From the NCBI GenBank assembly GCA_022828135.1, contig JAJEJB010000051.1, positions 1-64,000 on the forward strand: a DNA stretch of 64,000 nucleotides, in the 5' to 3' direction. Every line of letters starts with the position of its first letter. The first letter of the stretch is position 1. Below the pieces are notes generated by a model. It made no database searches. It saw only the letters and a program-made list of their open reading frames with translations, and was not told the DNA's origin. The position numbers and the translations under genes are program-made. This document shows, one piece after another, positions 34,789 through 44,129 of the stretch. This DNA is from Acidimicrobiia bacterium. GTDB taxonomy: Bacteria > Actinomycetota > Acidimicrobiia > Acidimicrobiales > Aldehydirespiratoraceae.

Positions 34789-35859
34789 CTACGCCGGCCT
34801 GCGGCCATGGAAGGCGTCGTCCAGCATCTGCCGGATCCCGTCTTCAGTCGGTGGCCGCACGTTGGCGGCCGCTTCAATCACAACCCTTCGGGTTGCTTCG
34901 TCGAGCCCTCCGGCGGGCATGCCGAGGGCTTCGAGACTGGTGGGTGCACCGATGGCGCCGGCGAGCTCGAAGAAGGCGGCCGGGACCTCGCCTGCCGGAA
35001 CGTCGATGACGGCCGCGATCTGATCGATGATGTCGCCGATGGCGGGAGCGTTGTAGGCCACCGCGTGGCCGAGCACGGCGGCGTTCATGCCGCCGTGGTC
35101 GAGGTTGAACATGCCGCCTAGCACGTGGCAGGCCTTGTGATGCAGGGCCGTGCCGCCGGTGCCCAGCACGACCCCGCCGAGATAGGCGCCATAGAGGACA
35201 TCGGTGCGGGCGTCGAGGTCGTCGGGATCGGCCACCACGGCAGGCAGGCCCCGGTACAGAACCCGGATGCCCTCCAGCGCCATGAAGGAGATGAAGGGGT
35301 TGGCGCCCGGGCCGTACAGGGCCTCCACCGCATGGGCCAGGGCGTTCATCCCCGAGGGCCCGGAGATGCGGGGCGGCAGGGTCAGGGTCAGCTCGGGGTC
35401 ATAGACCACCAGGGCGGGCTTGGCTCTGGGGTCGACGCCCACCTGCTTGCGGTCACCGTCGCTCATGCCCCAGATCGGGGTCATCTCCGAGCCGGCGTAG
35501 GTGGTGGGCACCGCTATCTGCTTGATGCCGAGTTCGAGGACCACCGCCTTGCCAAACCCGGTGGCCGAGCCGCCGCCGATAGTTAGCACGGTGTCGGCTC
35601 CGGTGTCGCGTGCCTGTGCCGCCGCGGTCTTGGCCAATGGGACAGGCACGTGCTGGGCCACTTCGTCGAACCGGCCCGCGACCAAGTCGCCGAGGACGGC
35701 GCAAATCTCGGCGGCGAGAGCGTCCTCAGCGCGGTCCGCGATCACCAGGATGCGCTCTGCGCCCAGGCTCTCGGCCTCTGCGGCCAGCGACTTGCGGGAG
35801 CCCGCCCCGAAGACGACCCTGCCCGGCAGCGCGTCATAGGTGAACCCCTCTACTCGCAA
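34789..35859 (-). CDS. Maleylacetate reductase
   Basis: A 356-residue group III (iron-type) dehydrogenase of the maleylacetate reductase family, reducing maleylacetate to 3-oxoadipate with NAD(P)H. Motifs are GGGSATGFGKAV, the family-specific VPTTYAGSEMTPIWGMS, and HHKACHVLGGMFNLDHGGMNA with the likely active-site histidines. It is the central step joining the ring-cleavage enzymes to the 3-oxoadipyl-CoA thiolase. The TTG at 35859 is chosen because AGGAGGGGG lies 7 nt upstream; a TTG at 35895 is in frame but lies in the operator-like region. Confidence 0.92.
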   Translation of the reverse strand: MRVEGFTYDALPGRVVFGAGSRKSLAAEAESLGAERILVIADRAEDALAAEICAVLGDLVAGRFDEVAQHVPVPLAKTAAAQARDTGADTVLTIGGGSATGFGKAVVLELGIKQIAVPTTYAGSEMTPIWGMSDGDRKQVGVDPRAKPALVVYDPELTLTLPPRISGPSGMNALAHAVEALYGPGANPFISFMALEGIRVLYRGLPAVVADPDDLDARTDVLYGAYLGGVVLGTGGTALHHKACHVLGGMFNLDHGGMNAAVLGHAVAYNAPAIGDIIDQIAAVIDVPAGEVPAAFFELAGAIGAPTSLEALGMPAGGLDEATRRVVIEAAANVRPPTEDGIRQMLDDAFHGRRPA

Positions 35860-35877
35860 CTGCCAGCCCCCTCCTGG

Positions 35878-35925
35878 TGTCCGCTGTGCAGACAAGTTAC
35901 CACATAGCGGACAACTTGTGCACCC
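35878..35925. promoter_or_regulatory. Operator-like inverted repeats upstream of maleylacetate reductase
   Basis: TGTCCGCT (35878-35885) and AGCGGACA (35906-35913) form a perfect 8-bp inverted repeat, 20-nt spacer. Nested in it, TGCAGACAAGTT (35887-35898) faces AACTTGTGCA (35914-35923). TGCAGACAAGTTACC (35887-35901) is shared, 12 of 15, with 26710-26724. It lies in the 69-bp gap between hqdB and the reductase gene, so the reductase-transporter-thiolase unit probably has its own regulated promoter. Confidence 0.55.
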
Positions 35926-35928
35926 TGG

Positions 35929-36897
35929 TCAGAAGTCCACCGGGTGCACCGGCGCCTCGCCCTTGGCGATCATCTCGGGGATCCGGGGCGAGCCGTTCTC
36001 CCACACCAGCAGCATCGACCGCTTGGGGGAGTATCCGGTGTGGCGGATGTCGGCCGGCATGGCCGCGACATCGCCTGCCTTCATGATCACCCGGGCCCGC
36101 TTGGCCCCGGTGTCGCGGTCCTCCACGTCCCACTGGATCTCGTCGCTCAGCTGCACGAACCACTCCACCCGGTCGTTGCCGTGGATCACCGGGAGGGTGA
36201 ACTCCTCGGTGGTGGGGCAGTAGAGACTCTCCTTGCAGGCCGAGACTATCGACGGGTTCCACGTGACGTCGGATCGGGACAGGTAGGCGTACAGGTTGAA
36301 CGAGCACACCTCGCTCTCGTACCCGGGCTCGGCCTCGATGACGGGCTCACTCTGGTCGACATCGGCGAAGGCCCGGTTCACCGGGAAGCCGGACTCGTCG
36401 CTGCGCAGCGGCTCGTCGCCGGGCACGCTCACCATGCGCTCGGCCACCACCCGCTTGCGGGTCACCGCCTCGTCGTTGTCGCCGCTGCTCGGTCCGAAGG
36501 CGCTGCCCGTCTCCAGAGGGGCGGCGAAGGGGTCGTAGCCCTCGTTGGTCCAGTCCGACAGCATGGCCCTAAAGCAACCCAGCAACTCTTCCTCGTCGAA
36601 GGTCTCGTTGTAGTCGACTTCGGCCCGGCGGTAGGCCTCGTTGAATCGCCCCGCGAACATGTCGACGGTCCCGTAGTGGTTCATTGTCCCGATCACCGAG
36701 TCGAAGTTGACGATGCCGTAGAAGAACTCCCAGGCCACGTCGCGCTGGATGCACCGCAGCCAGTGGTCGACGGGCATCTGATGGTTGCCGGTGGGCCATT
36801 CGACGGTGACGAAGTACTCGTCGCGGGCGAACGTGAACCCGCCCACGCTGAACGGCCGGTATCCCAGGCTGTTGGGGGCTTCGTCGATCATGGTCAT
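35929..36897 (-). CDS. hqdB: Hydroquinone 1,2-dioxygenase large subunit, HapD/HqdB type
   Basis: A 322-residue cupin-like protein that resembles the large (38 kDa) subunit of two-component hydroquinone dioxygenases. Such enzymes are Fe(II) alpha2-beta2 proteins that open hydroquinone to 4-hydroxymuconic semialdehyde. Possible metal ligands lie in LPVIHGNDRVEWFVQLSDEIQWDVE. The ATG at 36897 has AGGAGG 6 nt upstream and follows the small-subunit gene by 10 nt. The dehydrogenase that would turn the semialdehyde into maleylacetate is not in the window. Assignment rests on recalled family resemblance and the gene pairing. Confidence 0.78.
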   Translation of the reverse strand: MTMIDEAPNSLGYRPFSVGGFTFARDEYFVTVEWPTGNHQMPVDHWLRCIQRDVAWEFFYGIVNFDSVIGTMNHYGTVDMFAGRFNEAYRRAEVDYNETFDEEELLGCFRAMLSDWTNEGYDPFAAPLETGSAFGPSSGDNDEAVTRKRVVAERMVSVPGDEPLRSDESGFPVNRAFADVDQSEPVIEAEPGYESEVCSFNLYAYLSRSDVTWNPSIVSACKESLYCPTTEEFTLPVIHGNDRVEWFVQLSDEIQWDVEDRDTGAKRARVIMKAGDVAAMPADIRHTGYSPKRSMLLVWENGSPRIPEMIAKGEAPVHPVDF

Positions 36898-36907
36898 GGA
36901 TGTCCTC

Positions 36908-37405
36908 CTAGAACGTCTGGCAGATGTCGCCCCACCGGTACACGGTGTCGGGCCCCTCAATGGTCTGTAGCAGCACGACTCCCACGCCGTCGCAGTGCAT
37001 TCGGTAGGCCTTGCCGGCCGGGAGCATCGTCATGTGCCCCCGCTGGGCGGTCACCGTCCCCATCGGACTCCCGTCCGGTCGACCCTCCAGTGTTATCGAG
37101 CCGCTGGATGCAGGATCCACCAGCTCGACGGCGGGGTCGAGCAGCTCGACGCTCACCGTGCCGTCCATGACGAGGGCGAACTCGTCGTGGGGCGTGGCCC
37201 TCCATTCGCTGGTGCCTTCGGCCCGGATGGCCTCCAGCACGTACTCGAGGTTCTTGCCCACGGCGACCTTCTCATACGGCGCGGCTCGGGACGCGACGTC
37301 GAAGACATTGGAGAAGGCGTAGTACTTGGGGTCGTCGTCGACGATCTGCACCCCGCCCTTGGAGTAGTCCTCGAGCGATCCGAACACCGTGGTGTACTGG
37401 GTCAT
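36908..37405 (-). CDS. hqdA: Hydroquinone 1,2-dioxygenase small subunit, HapC/HqdA type
   Basis: A 165-residue cupin protein, the right size for the 17-19 kDa small subunit. Family-like segments are TTVFGSLEDYSKGGVQIVDDDPKYYAF (only partly quoted: VFGSLEDYSKGG and DDDPKYYAFSNVFDVA), YEKVAVGKNLEYVLEAIRAEG and HDEFALVMDG. The ATG at 37405 has GGGAG upstream. First gene of the minus-strand catabolic genes; it diverges from the CoxE-like gene. Confidence 0.8.
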   Translation of the reverse strand: MTQYTTVFGSLEDYSKGGVQIVDDDPKYYAFSNVFDVASRAAPYEKVAVGKNLEYVLEAIRAEGTSEWRATPHDEFALVMDGTVSVELLDPAVELVDPASSGSITLEGRPDGSPMGTVTAQRGHMTMLPAGKAYRMHCDGVGVVLLQTIEGPDTVYRWGDICQTF

Positions 37406-37546
37406 GTGGTGGCTCCCGTGTAGGCGCTGCCTTGTCCCTGAACGGCGGGTCTCGCCGGCCCGCGTGCGGTATACAAAGGGTAGCAGCGCTGTTTGACTGG
37501 AGGCCAGAGAGCCGACCGCCAAGGAGACTCAGGGCCGAGGAACCGG

Positions 37547-38860
37547 ATGCCAGCACACCGACCGGAGGAGTTGCTCACAGGGGAGGCCATTGCCGAGCGT
37601 GTCACACATCTCGGCCACAGCCTCCAGGCCCGCGGCGTCGAGGTCACGCTGGCGGAGATCATCGACGCCGCTAGGGCTGCCACGCTGGTCGACCTGAGCT
37701 CCCGGTCGGAGTTCAGGGCAGCGCTGAGGGCGACGCTCGTCAAGGACGCCCGCCATCTGGACCTTTTCGACGCCGCCTTCGACCGGTTCTTCCCGTTGAG
37801 CGCACCGGCTCAGGCCTCTGCCGGCGAGCCGGGCGCCATCGACGCGGTCAGCGTGGTGGCCTTCGAGGCCGACCCGGCTGCGCTGGCCGCGCACCTGGTG
37901 AGGGAGCACGGGGGCTTCGACGGCGAACTGCGCGGCGAGCGTCACCACCTCCAACGGGCGCTGAGAGCAGCCGACCTCGCGCAGCTCATGAGCGATGCCC
38001 GCAAGGCCAACCCCGAGCTGCCCACCGCTGAGCTGCGGGAGCGGATCGAGCAGCTCAAGCGGCTCATGGCCGCGGAGGTGCGCTACCGCCTGGGCGAGCC
38101 CACCGAGATGGCGCACCACCCGGCGGTCCAGGACATCGAGTTCCTCAACGCCACCCGCCACCAACTCGACGAGATACGCGACGCGGTCCGACCTCTGGCC
38201 CGCCGGCTCGCGGCCCGGCTGGCCCGGCGCCGGCAGGCCCAGCACGGTCGCAGCGTCAACTTCCGGCGCACCATGCGCCGGTCGCTCGCCACCGGGGGAA
38301 CGCCCATCGACGTGGCCTACCAGCGGGCCCGGCTCCATCGGCCCGACCTGTTCGTGCTGTGCGACATCTCCGGCTCGGTCGCGCACTTCTCGGTGTTCAC
38401 CCTGACCCTGATGTCTGCCCTCTCGGCCGAGATACCCAGATGCCGGTCCTTCGTCTTCGTCGACGCCGTCGACGAGGTCACCGACCTGCTGGCATCCACC
38501 GACCACGGGATCGAGCCCTGGCAGCTCATGCAGAACACCAACGTGATCGCCCGGGACGGTCATTCCGACTACGGGGCCGTGCTGGACCAGTTCTGGGACG
38601 AGGTCGGCGACGGCGACCTGAGCGCCAACTCGACGCTGCTGATCACCGGCGACGGCCGCACCAATTACCGTCCCGCCGGGGACGCCGTGCTGGAGGAGAT
38701 GGCGAGCCGGTGCCGGGCGGTGTACTGGCTCAATCCCGAGTCCCGAGCGGAATGGGACACCTACGACTCCGAGATGGAGGTCTATTCTCGGCACTGCACC
38801 GAGACCTTCGAGGTGCGGACCGTGCGGCAGCTGGTCTCCTGCGTGGAGAAGCTGCTGTAG
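37547..38860 (+). CDS. CoxE-like VWA domain protein
   Basis: A 437-residue protein with a C-terminal von Willebrand A domain of the CoxE type. The metal-ion site is in VLCDISGSVAHFS, with HSDYGAVL and STLLITGDGRTNY as later strands; the N-terminal half is helical and charged. CoxE-type proteins usually work with a MoxR AAA ATPase to mature enzymes such as CO dehydrogenase, but no MoxR or molybdenum hydroxylase gene lies nearby. The ATG at 37547 has GAGG 6 nt upstream; the longer frame from a TTG at 37493 lacks support. Confidence 0.85.
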   Translation: MPAHRPEELLTGEAIAERVTHLGHSLQARGVEVTLAEIIDAARAATLVDLSSRSEFRAALRATLVKDARHLDLFDAAFDRFFPLSAPAQASAGEPGAIDAVSVVAFEADPAALAAHLVREHGGFDGELRGERHHLQRALRAADLAQLMSDARKANPELPTAELRERIEQLKRLMAAEVRYRLGEPTEMAHHPAVQDIEFLNATRHQLDEIRDAVRPLARRLAARLARRRQAQHGRSVNFRRTMRRSLATGGTPIDVAYQRARLHRPDLFVLCDISGSVAHFSVFTLTLMSALSAEIPRCRSFVFVDAVDEVTDLLASTDHGIEPWQLMQNTNVIARDGHSDYGAVLDQFWDEVGDGDLSANSTLLITGDGRTNYRPAGDAVLEEMASRCRAVYWLNPESRAEWDTYDSEMEVYSRHCTETFEVRTVRQLVSCVEKLL

Positions 38861-38886
38861 CGGCAGGTTCGACGGACGGAGAAGCC

Positions 38887-39525
38887 TTGGACAACCCCCA
38901 TCTGGCATGCGCACCGATCCGGCTGGGTCCCGAGCCGGCCGACGCCTCGGTGACCGTCGTCGCGGTCCACGGTCGGGGTCAGACGCCCCAATACATGATC
39001 GAGTTCCTCGTGAGGCGCATCGACGATCCCAGCGTCAGTTGGGTCCTGCCGGCCGCGGCCGGCCAGAGCTGGTACCCGAACGGCTTCATGGTGCCCTTCG
39101 AGGACAATCAGCCGATGCTGGATCACACACTGGAGGTCATGGCCGGTTTGGAGCGGAGCCTGGCCGGCATCCGACCGGAGAAGGTGGTATGGGCCGGATT
39201 CTCGCAGGGCGCCTGCGTCGCCTGCGAGCACGTCGCTCGCAACCCGCACCGCCGCGGCGGCTTGCTGGCCCTCACCGGCGGGCGAGCCGGCCCGCCGGGC
39301 ACCGACCTCGCCATCGACGGCGACCTCGGCGGGATGCCCGTCTACTTCGGGGTGGGCGACTCGGACGACTGGGTCCCCGTCAGCCGAGTCGTCGAGACCG
39401 CGGACGTGTTCGCGGCGGCCGGTGCCACGGTCGGCGTCGACATCTTCGATGGCCGGGACCACGAGATCTGCGACAGTGAGATCCGCAGAGCCGCAGAGAT
39501 CATCGCGTCGGCGGGCGCGAGGTGA
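38887..39525 (+). CDS. Phospholipase/carboxylesterase family hydrolase
   Basis: A 212-residue alpha/beta hydrolase. The oxyanion segment VVAVHGRGQTPQ, nucleophile VWAGFSQGACVA, Asp in GVGDSDDWVP and His in GRDHEI make up the catalytic set. Members hydrolyse short esters; the substrate is unknown. TTG start with GGAG upstream, 26 nt after the CoxE-like gene, so probably co-transcribed. Convergent with the MetE-like gene. Confidence 0.82.
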   Translation: MDNPHLACAPIRLGPEPADASVTVVAVHGRGQTPQYMIEFLVRRIDDPSVSWVLPAAAGQSWYPNGFMVPFEDNQPMLDHTLEVMAGLERSLAGIRPEKVVWAGFSQGACVACEHVARNPHRRGGLLALTGGRAGPPGTDLAIDGDLGGMPVYFGVGDSDDWVPVSRVVETADVFAAAGATVGVDIFDGRDHEICDSEIRRAAEIIASAGAR

Positions 39526-39537
39526 AGTGAGGCCGGG

Positions 39538-40581
39538 CTACGAGTCCTGCTGGGCGTCCAGCTCGGACCGCACGATCCTGGCCCCCTCCACCATGGCGGC
39601 GAGCTTGGCCCGGGCCACTCGGCGAGGCAGGAACTTCATCCCGCAATCCGGCGACACGGAAAGCCGGTGAGGATCGATGTGCCCCAGCGCGGCGCGGATC
39701 CTCGCGGCGACGGACTCGGATGTCTCGACCTCGGTGGTTCCTAGATCGAGAACTCCGAGCACCACCGACCTTGGTTCGAGCTGGGTGACCACAGAGGGGG
39801 CGAGGCGGGGCTGCGCGGCCTCGATGGCGACATAGTCGACGGGAGCAGCGGCCAGCTCGCTCAGGAACGGGTAGCCGCCCGACTTGTCACCCATGTAGAG
39901 GGCGTACCCGTAGCAGGTGTGGAGGGTCGTGGTAGCACCGATGCCGTCCACCGCGGCGGCCACTGCGTCCACCGCGAACGCCCGGGCCACCTCGGCGTTG
40001 GCCTGAAGGTACGGCTCGTCGAGCTGCAGAACATCGATGCCGGCCGCCTCCAGATCCCGTAGTTCGGAGTTGATCGCGGACGCGTAGGCCATGGCCAGCG
40101 AGCGCTGGTCGGGGTAGTAGTCGTTCTGGGCCAGTTGGCTGAGGGTGAAGGGACCGGGAACTGTCACCTTGGTCTTGCATGACGTGTGGGACCGGAGGAA
40201 CCGGGCCGTGTCGAGCTCGATGGGACGAGTCCGGCGGATCGGTCCGCTCACCAGCGGGACTACGGCCTCGCCGCCGCGCCGGTTGACGCCCTTGCCGAGC
40301 CGCTCGGTGTCTACGCCGCCAAGGCTGTTGGCGAAGTGGTTGAAGTAGGACTCCCTGCCGATCTCACCGTCAGTGATGATGTCGACTCCGGCCTCCTCCT
40401 GGTCGGCTATCGCGGCCAGCACGGCCGCCTCGATCGCCTCCTGCCGGAACTCGCGGTCGACCTTCCAGATGCCCTCGGCCCGCACCCGGGGCACGCCTTC
40501 GCCCACCAGCAGGTCGCGATCGACGAGCCAGCCGGGCTGCGGGTAGCTGCCCATCACTGTGGTGGGCAGCAGTTCCTCCAC
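39538..40581 (-). CDS. MetE-like cobalamin-independent methionine synthase/methyltransferase
   Basis: A 347-residue protein with only the C-terminal catalytic barrel of MetE. Zinc ligands are visible: His and Cys in TTLHTCYGY, Glu in YVAIEAAQP, and Cys in VSPDCGMKFL. It may make methionine using a methyl donor other than methyl-tetrahydrofolate polyglutamate, or be another thiol methyltransferase; short MetE-like proteins (core-MetE) often use other methyl donors. The ATG at 40581 gives MEELLPTTVMGSYPQP, the standard family start. Confidence 0.85.
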   Translation of the reverse strand: MEELLPTTVMGSYPQPGWLVDRDLLVGEGVPRVRAEGIWKVDREFRQEAIEAAVLAAIADQEEAGVDIITDGEIGRESYFNHFANSLGGVDTERLGKGVNRRGGEAVVPLVSGPIRRTRPIELDTARFLRSHTSCKTKVTVPGPFTLSQLAQNDYYPDQRSLAMAYASAINSELRDLEAAGIDVLQLDEPYLQANAEVARAFAVDAVAAAVDGIGATTTLHTCYGYALYMGDKSGGYPFLSELAAAPVDYVAIEAAQPRLAPSVVTQLEPRSVVLGVLDLGTTEVETSESVAARIRAALGHIDPHRLSVSPDCGMKFLPRRVARAKLAAMVEGARIVRSELDAQQDS

Positions 40582-40636
40582 GGCGCGGGATCCCCGGCTC
40601 GGAGGCGTCTAATGTCGGGCTAGTGCCGGCGGGGGC

Positions 40637-40870
40637 CTAGACCTCGATGAAGATGCACTCCCCGGGGCATTCCTCGGCCGACTCGATCACGGCCTCCTCC
40701 TGGCCGGCGGGCACCGCGGCGAGCCCGTCCGGTCCACCGGGATCGGAGAACACATTGCCATCTTCCACCACGTACGCGAGCCCGTCGTCGAGGAGGGTGA
40801 AGACGTCGGGGGCGATCTCCTCGCACAATCCGTCACCCGTGCACAAGTCCTGATCAATCCAGACCTTCAT
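40637..40870 (-). CDS. Ferredoxin
   Basis: A 77-residue acidic ferredoxin. Cysteines are spaced CTGDGLC and CPGEC, the pattern of single-cluster actinobacterial ferredoxins that serve P450s or oxygenases. An insertion of about 20 residues separates the halves (DGNVFSDPGGPDGLAAVPAG). No P450 lies beside it. The cluster type ([3Fe-4S] or [4Fe-4S]) cannot be fixed from sequence. Confidence 0.85.
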   Translation of the reverse strand: MKVWIDQDLCTGDGLCEEIAPDVFTLLDDGLAYVVEDGNVFSDPGGPDGLAAVPAGQEEAVIESAEECPGECIFIEV

Positions 40871-41102
40871 GTCGGTAGCGGTACCTCTCTTCAGTGGGGC
40901 TCTCTACGTGGGGGCAGGCCCCGACTCGGTCGGAGCAGCCCGCCGCGGACCGCTCTTCAACGCAGCATAGCGGCTGCTGGTTCTAAACGTTGCCAGGAAG
41001 CCCCGACCATTGCCAACATCTCCGGCCGGCACCCCTTCGGGCCCCGTGCCGTCTAGGGTGTCGTTCTACCCGCAATCCATCGAGCAGCGTAGGAGGTGAG
41101 CC
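40871..41102. other. Divergent intergenic region between ferredoxin and mpa
   Basis: A 232-bp gap. CGGCAC and GTGCCG form a 6-bp inverted repeat around a C-rich loop near 41030-41053. TAGGGT near 41054 is a possible -10 for mpa, which then has a leader ending in the AGGAGG ribosome binding site. Confidence 0.35.
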
Positions 41103-42857
41103 GTGAGCGAGGCCGGCACCGGCGATTCAGCGAGAGATCTGGACCGTCTGCGCCAGCTTGTGTCCGAGCTCGAGAGCGAGGTTGCCTCGCTGCGGCGGCG
41201 CCTGCACGACGCACCCAAGCGGGTGCGGATGCTCGAGGAGCGGCTGGCCGACACGAAGGGTCGTCTCACCCAGGCCGTGTCGCAGAATGAGCGGCTCACG
41301 ACCATGCTCCGGGACGCCCGCGAGCACATCGGCTCGCTGCGCGAGGAGGTCGAGAAGCTCACCCAGCCGCCCAGCGGTTACGGCACCGTGCTCGGGTGCA
41401 ACGACGACGGCACAGTGGACGTGCGGGCCGGGGGCCGCAAGATGCGGGTCGCGGTCCATCCCGAGCTCGCCGACGACCTCAAGGCCGGCGAGGAGGTCGC
41501 TCTCAACGAATCGTTCAGCGTGGTGCTGGCCCGCCGGCCGGACCGCACCGGAGAGGTAGCCACCGTCAAGGAGCTGCTGCCGGGGGGCGACCGGGCCGTC
41601 GTGTTGGGCCGCGCCGACGAGGAGCGGGTTGTCGAGCTCAGTGCGGTGGTCTCGGCCGAGCCGATCCGCAGCGGCGACAACGTGCTCATCGACGCCTCGG
41701 GCGATCTCGTCATCGAGCGCCTGCCCCGCCCCGAGGTGGAGGATCTCATCCTGGAGGAGGTGCCCGACACCTGCTACGACGATGTCGGCGGCCTCGACGC
41801 TCAGATCGAGCAGATCACCGACGCGGTGGAACTGCCGTTCGTGCACCACACCCTGTTCGCCGAGTACGACCTGCCCGCGCCCAAGGGCGTGTTGCTCTAC
41901 GGGCCGCCAGGATGCGGCAAGACCCTCATCGCCAAGGCCGTGGCCAACAGCCTGGCCAGCAAGGTGTCGGAGCTGTCGGGCGACGCCCGGGCCCGCAGCT
42001 TCTTCTTGAACATCAAGGGTCCGGAACTGCTCAACAAGTACGTGGGCGAGACCGAGCGCCAGATCCGCCTGGTGTTCCAGCGGGCCCGGGAGAAGAGCGA
42101 GCAGGGCTGGCCCGTCATCGTCTTCTTCGACGAGATGGAGTCGCTGTTCCGCACCCGGGGCTCGGGGATCAGCTCCGACATCGAGTCGACCATCGTCCCC
42201 CAGCTCCTGGCCGAGATCGACGGCGTGGAAGCTCTGCGCAACGTCATCGTGATCGGAGCGTCCAACCGGGAGGACCTCATCGACCCGGCCATCCTGCGCC
42301 CTGGTCGCCTCGACGTGAAGATCAAGATCGAGCGGCCCGACGCCGAGGCGGCCGCGTCCATCTTCGCCCGCTATCTGATCCCGAGCCTGCCGATCGCGGC
42401 CGAGATGGTCGACACCGTCGGCGGTGGCGACCCGGACAAGGCGGTGCGGGGCATGATCGAGCAGACCGTCGAGGACATGTACCGGCCCGCCGACCCGAAC
42501 CGCTTCCTGGAGGTGACCTACCAGAACGGCGACAAGGAGGTCATGTACTACCGGGACTTCGCCTCGGGGGCCATGATCGAGAACGTGGTCAGGCGGGCCA
42601 AGAAGCTGGCCATCAAGCGGGAGATTGCCGGCGGGAGACGCGGCATCATGACCGCCGACCTGCTCGCCTCCGTACGCCAGGAGTTCAAGGAGCACGAGGA
42701 CCTTCCCAACACCACGAACCCCGATGACTGGGCCCGTATATCGGGAAAGAAGGGCGAGCGCATCGTGTTCGTGCGCACCCTCGTGTCCAGCGACGAAGAG
42801 GACATCGCCTCCGGCGGCCGCTCCATCGAAAGGGTGCAGACCGGCCAGTACCTGTAG
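41103..42857 (+). CDS. arc: Proteasome-associated AAA ATPase Mpa/ARC
   Basis: A 584-residue unfoldase that threads pupylated proteins into the 20S proteasome. An N-terminal coiled coil (residues about 10-80, heptad-like with [16 protein letters not shown]) captures Pup, two OB domains follow, then an AAA module with Walker [14 protein letters not shown] (about 260) and Walker [13 protein letters not shown] (about 338). The C-terminus TGQYL is the proteasome-docking tail. GTG start with AGGAGG 6 nt upstream. In mycobacteria dop, pup and prcBA are close by; here the Aap transporter lies between. Confidence 0.97.
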   Translation: MSEAGTGDSARDLDRLRQLVSELESEVASLRRRLHDAPKRVRMLEERLADTKGRLTQAVSQNERLTTMLRDAREHIGSLREEVEKLTQPPSGYGTVLGCNDDGTVDVRAGGRKMRVAVHPELADDLKAGEEVALNESFSVVLARRPDRTGEVATVKELLPGGDRAVVLGRADEERVVELSAVVSAEPIRSGDNVLIDASGDLVIERLPRPEVEDLILEEVPDTCYDDVGGLDAQIEQITDAVELPFVHHTLFAEYDLPAPKGVLLYGPPGCGKTLIAKAVANSLASKVSELSGDARARSFFLNIKGPELLNKYVGETERQIRLVFQRAREKSEQGWPVIVFFDEMESLFRTRGSGISSDIESTIVPQLLAEIDGVEALRNVIVIGASNREDLIDPAILRPGRLDVKIKIERPDAEAAASIFARYLIPSLPIAAEMVDTVGGGDPDKAVRGMIEQTVEDMYRPADPNRFLEVTYQNGDKEVMYYRDFASGAMIENVVRRAKKLAIKREIAGGRRGIMTADLLASVRQEFKEHEDLPNTTNPDDWARISGKKGERIVFVRTLVSSDEEDIASGGRSIERVQTGQYL

Positions 42858-42875
42858 GAGCGGGGCGGGGCCGGC

Positions 42876-44006
42876 ATGTCCAGCGCACGACTTCGGGCGG
42901 CGCTGGTCGCGGTCGCCATTGCACTCGGGTCATGCGGCGAATCCGACCGTGCCGACGATCCGCTGCAGCAGGAGGCGACCACCTCCGAAGCCGCTGAGGC
43001 CACCACGACGGAGGTTACGTCGCCAGACATCCATGTGGACCGCTTCCCAACTGACATGCTCGACGAGGTCCTCGGCCGCGGCGAGCTGGTGTGCGGCGTG
43101 TCCGGCACGAGGGTGATCTTCTCGGAGACCCAGCCCGACGGCAGCGTGGTCGGGGTCGACGCCGACTACTGCCGCGTGGTGGCGGCAGTTCTGTTCGGCG
43201 ACGCCGGGGCGGTGGAGTTCGTGTCGCTCACCACGGGCGAGCGTTTCGCGGCCCTCCAGTCCGGCCACGTCGACGTGCTCTTCCGCAGCACCACCTGGAC
43301 GCAGAGCCGCGACACCGCCGTGGGGCTGGACTTCGGGCCCGTGATCTACTACGACGGCCAGCAGCTCCTGGCCAGGGCCGCCGACGGTTACTCATCCTCC
43401 TCCGGAGTGGCCGACGTCGCCGGCGCGGTGGTGTGCGCCCTGGCCGGAACGACGACCGAGCAGAACGTCTCCGACGCCGCCGACGCCGCCGGCATCGACA
43501 TCACCCTCACGGACTTCGATGCCATCATCGAGAACTTCATCGGGGGCTCATGTGACATCGCCACCGCCGACGGTTCGGCGCTGGCCGGGCGCAAGGCCAA
43601 GCAGCAGCCCGACGACCAGGAGTGGGTCATCTTCCCGGCCACCCCGTTCTCCAAGGAGCCGCTGGCACCGGCGTACCCCCAGAACCAGTCGCGCTTCGGC
43701 GATGTCGTCAACTGGGCGGTGTACGCCACGATCATCGCCGACGAGAAGGGCATCACCCAGGCCAACGTCGACTCCATGGCGGCCGATCCGCCTGACGCGG
43801 AGGCGCGCCGTCTGCTCGGCGGCGAGGGCGTGCTTCAGAACGCTATGGGCCTTGAGGACGACGCCTTCTATCAGGCCATCTCCCAGGTGGGCAACTACGG
43901 CGAGATCCTCGGCCGGCACCTGGAGCCGGCCGGCCTCACCCGGGCCGGCTCGATCAACGCGAGCTGGCGTGACGGCGGCCTCATATACGCTCCGCCGGCC
44001 CGCTGA
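42876..44006 (+). CDS. Amino-acid ABC transporter substrate-binding lipoprotein, AapJ-like (copy 1)
   Basis: A 376-residue solute-binding protein. A hydrophobic N-terminus ends in a GSCG lipobox, then a Thr/Glu-rich linker. The AapJ core is clear: VLGRGELVCGVSG, VVAAVLFGDA, TTGERFAALQSGHVDVLFRSTTWTQSRDT, and AGTTTEQNVSDAADAAG. It begins 18 nt after mpa. It is a close paralogue of the next gene and is more diverged in places (ATADGSALAGRKAKQQ), so the pair arose by tandem duplication. Ligand expected: L-amino acids. Confidence 0.88.
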   Translation: MSSARLRAALVAVAIALGSCGESDRADDPLQQEATTSEAAEATTTEVTSPDIHVDRFPTDMLDEVLGRGELVCGVSGTRVIFSETQPDGSVVGVDADYCRVVAAVLFGDAGAVEFVSLTTGERFAALQSGHVDVLFRSTTWTQSRDTAVGLDFGPVIYYDGQQLLARAADGYSSSSGVADVAGAVVCALAGTTTEQNVSDAADAAGIDITLTDFDAIIENFIGGSCDIATADGSALAGRKAKQQPDDQEWVIFPATPFSKEPLAPAYPQNQSRFGDVVNWAVYATIIADEKGITQANVDSMAADPPDAEARRLLGGEGVLQNAMGLEDDAFYQAISQVGNYGEILGRHLEPAGLTRAGSINASWRDGGLIYAPPAR

Positions 44007-44129
44007 GGCCCGCGCAGGGCGATAATTGCGATATAGACATGCCAACTATCTCCCGGTAGTGGCTTGAGACATGCGTCTCCAGCCGATACCGTGGCAGCGT
44101 CATTGACAACCAGCCCACGGAGGGAACCA

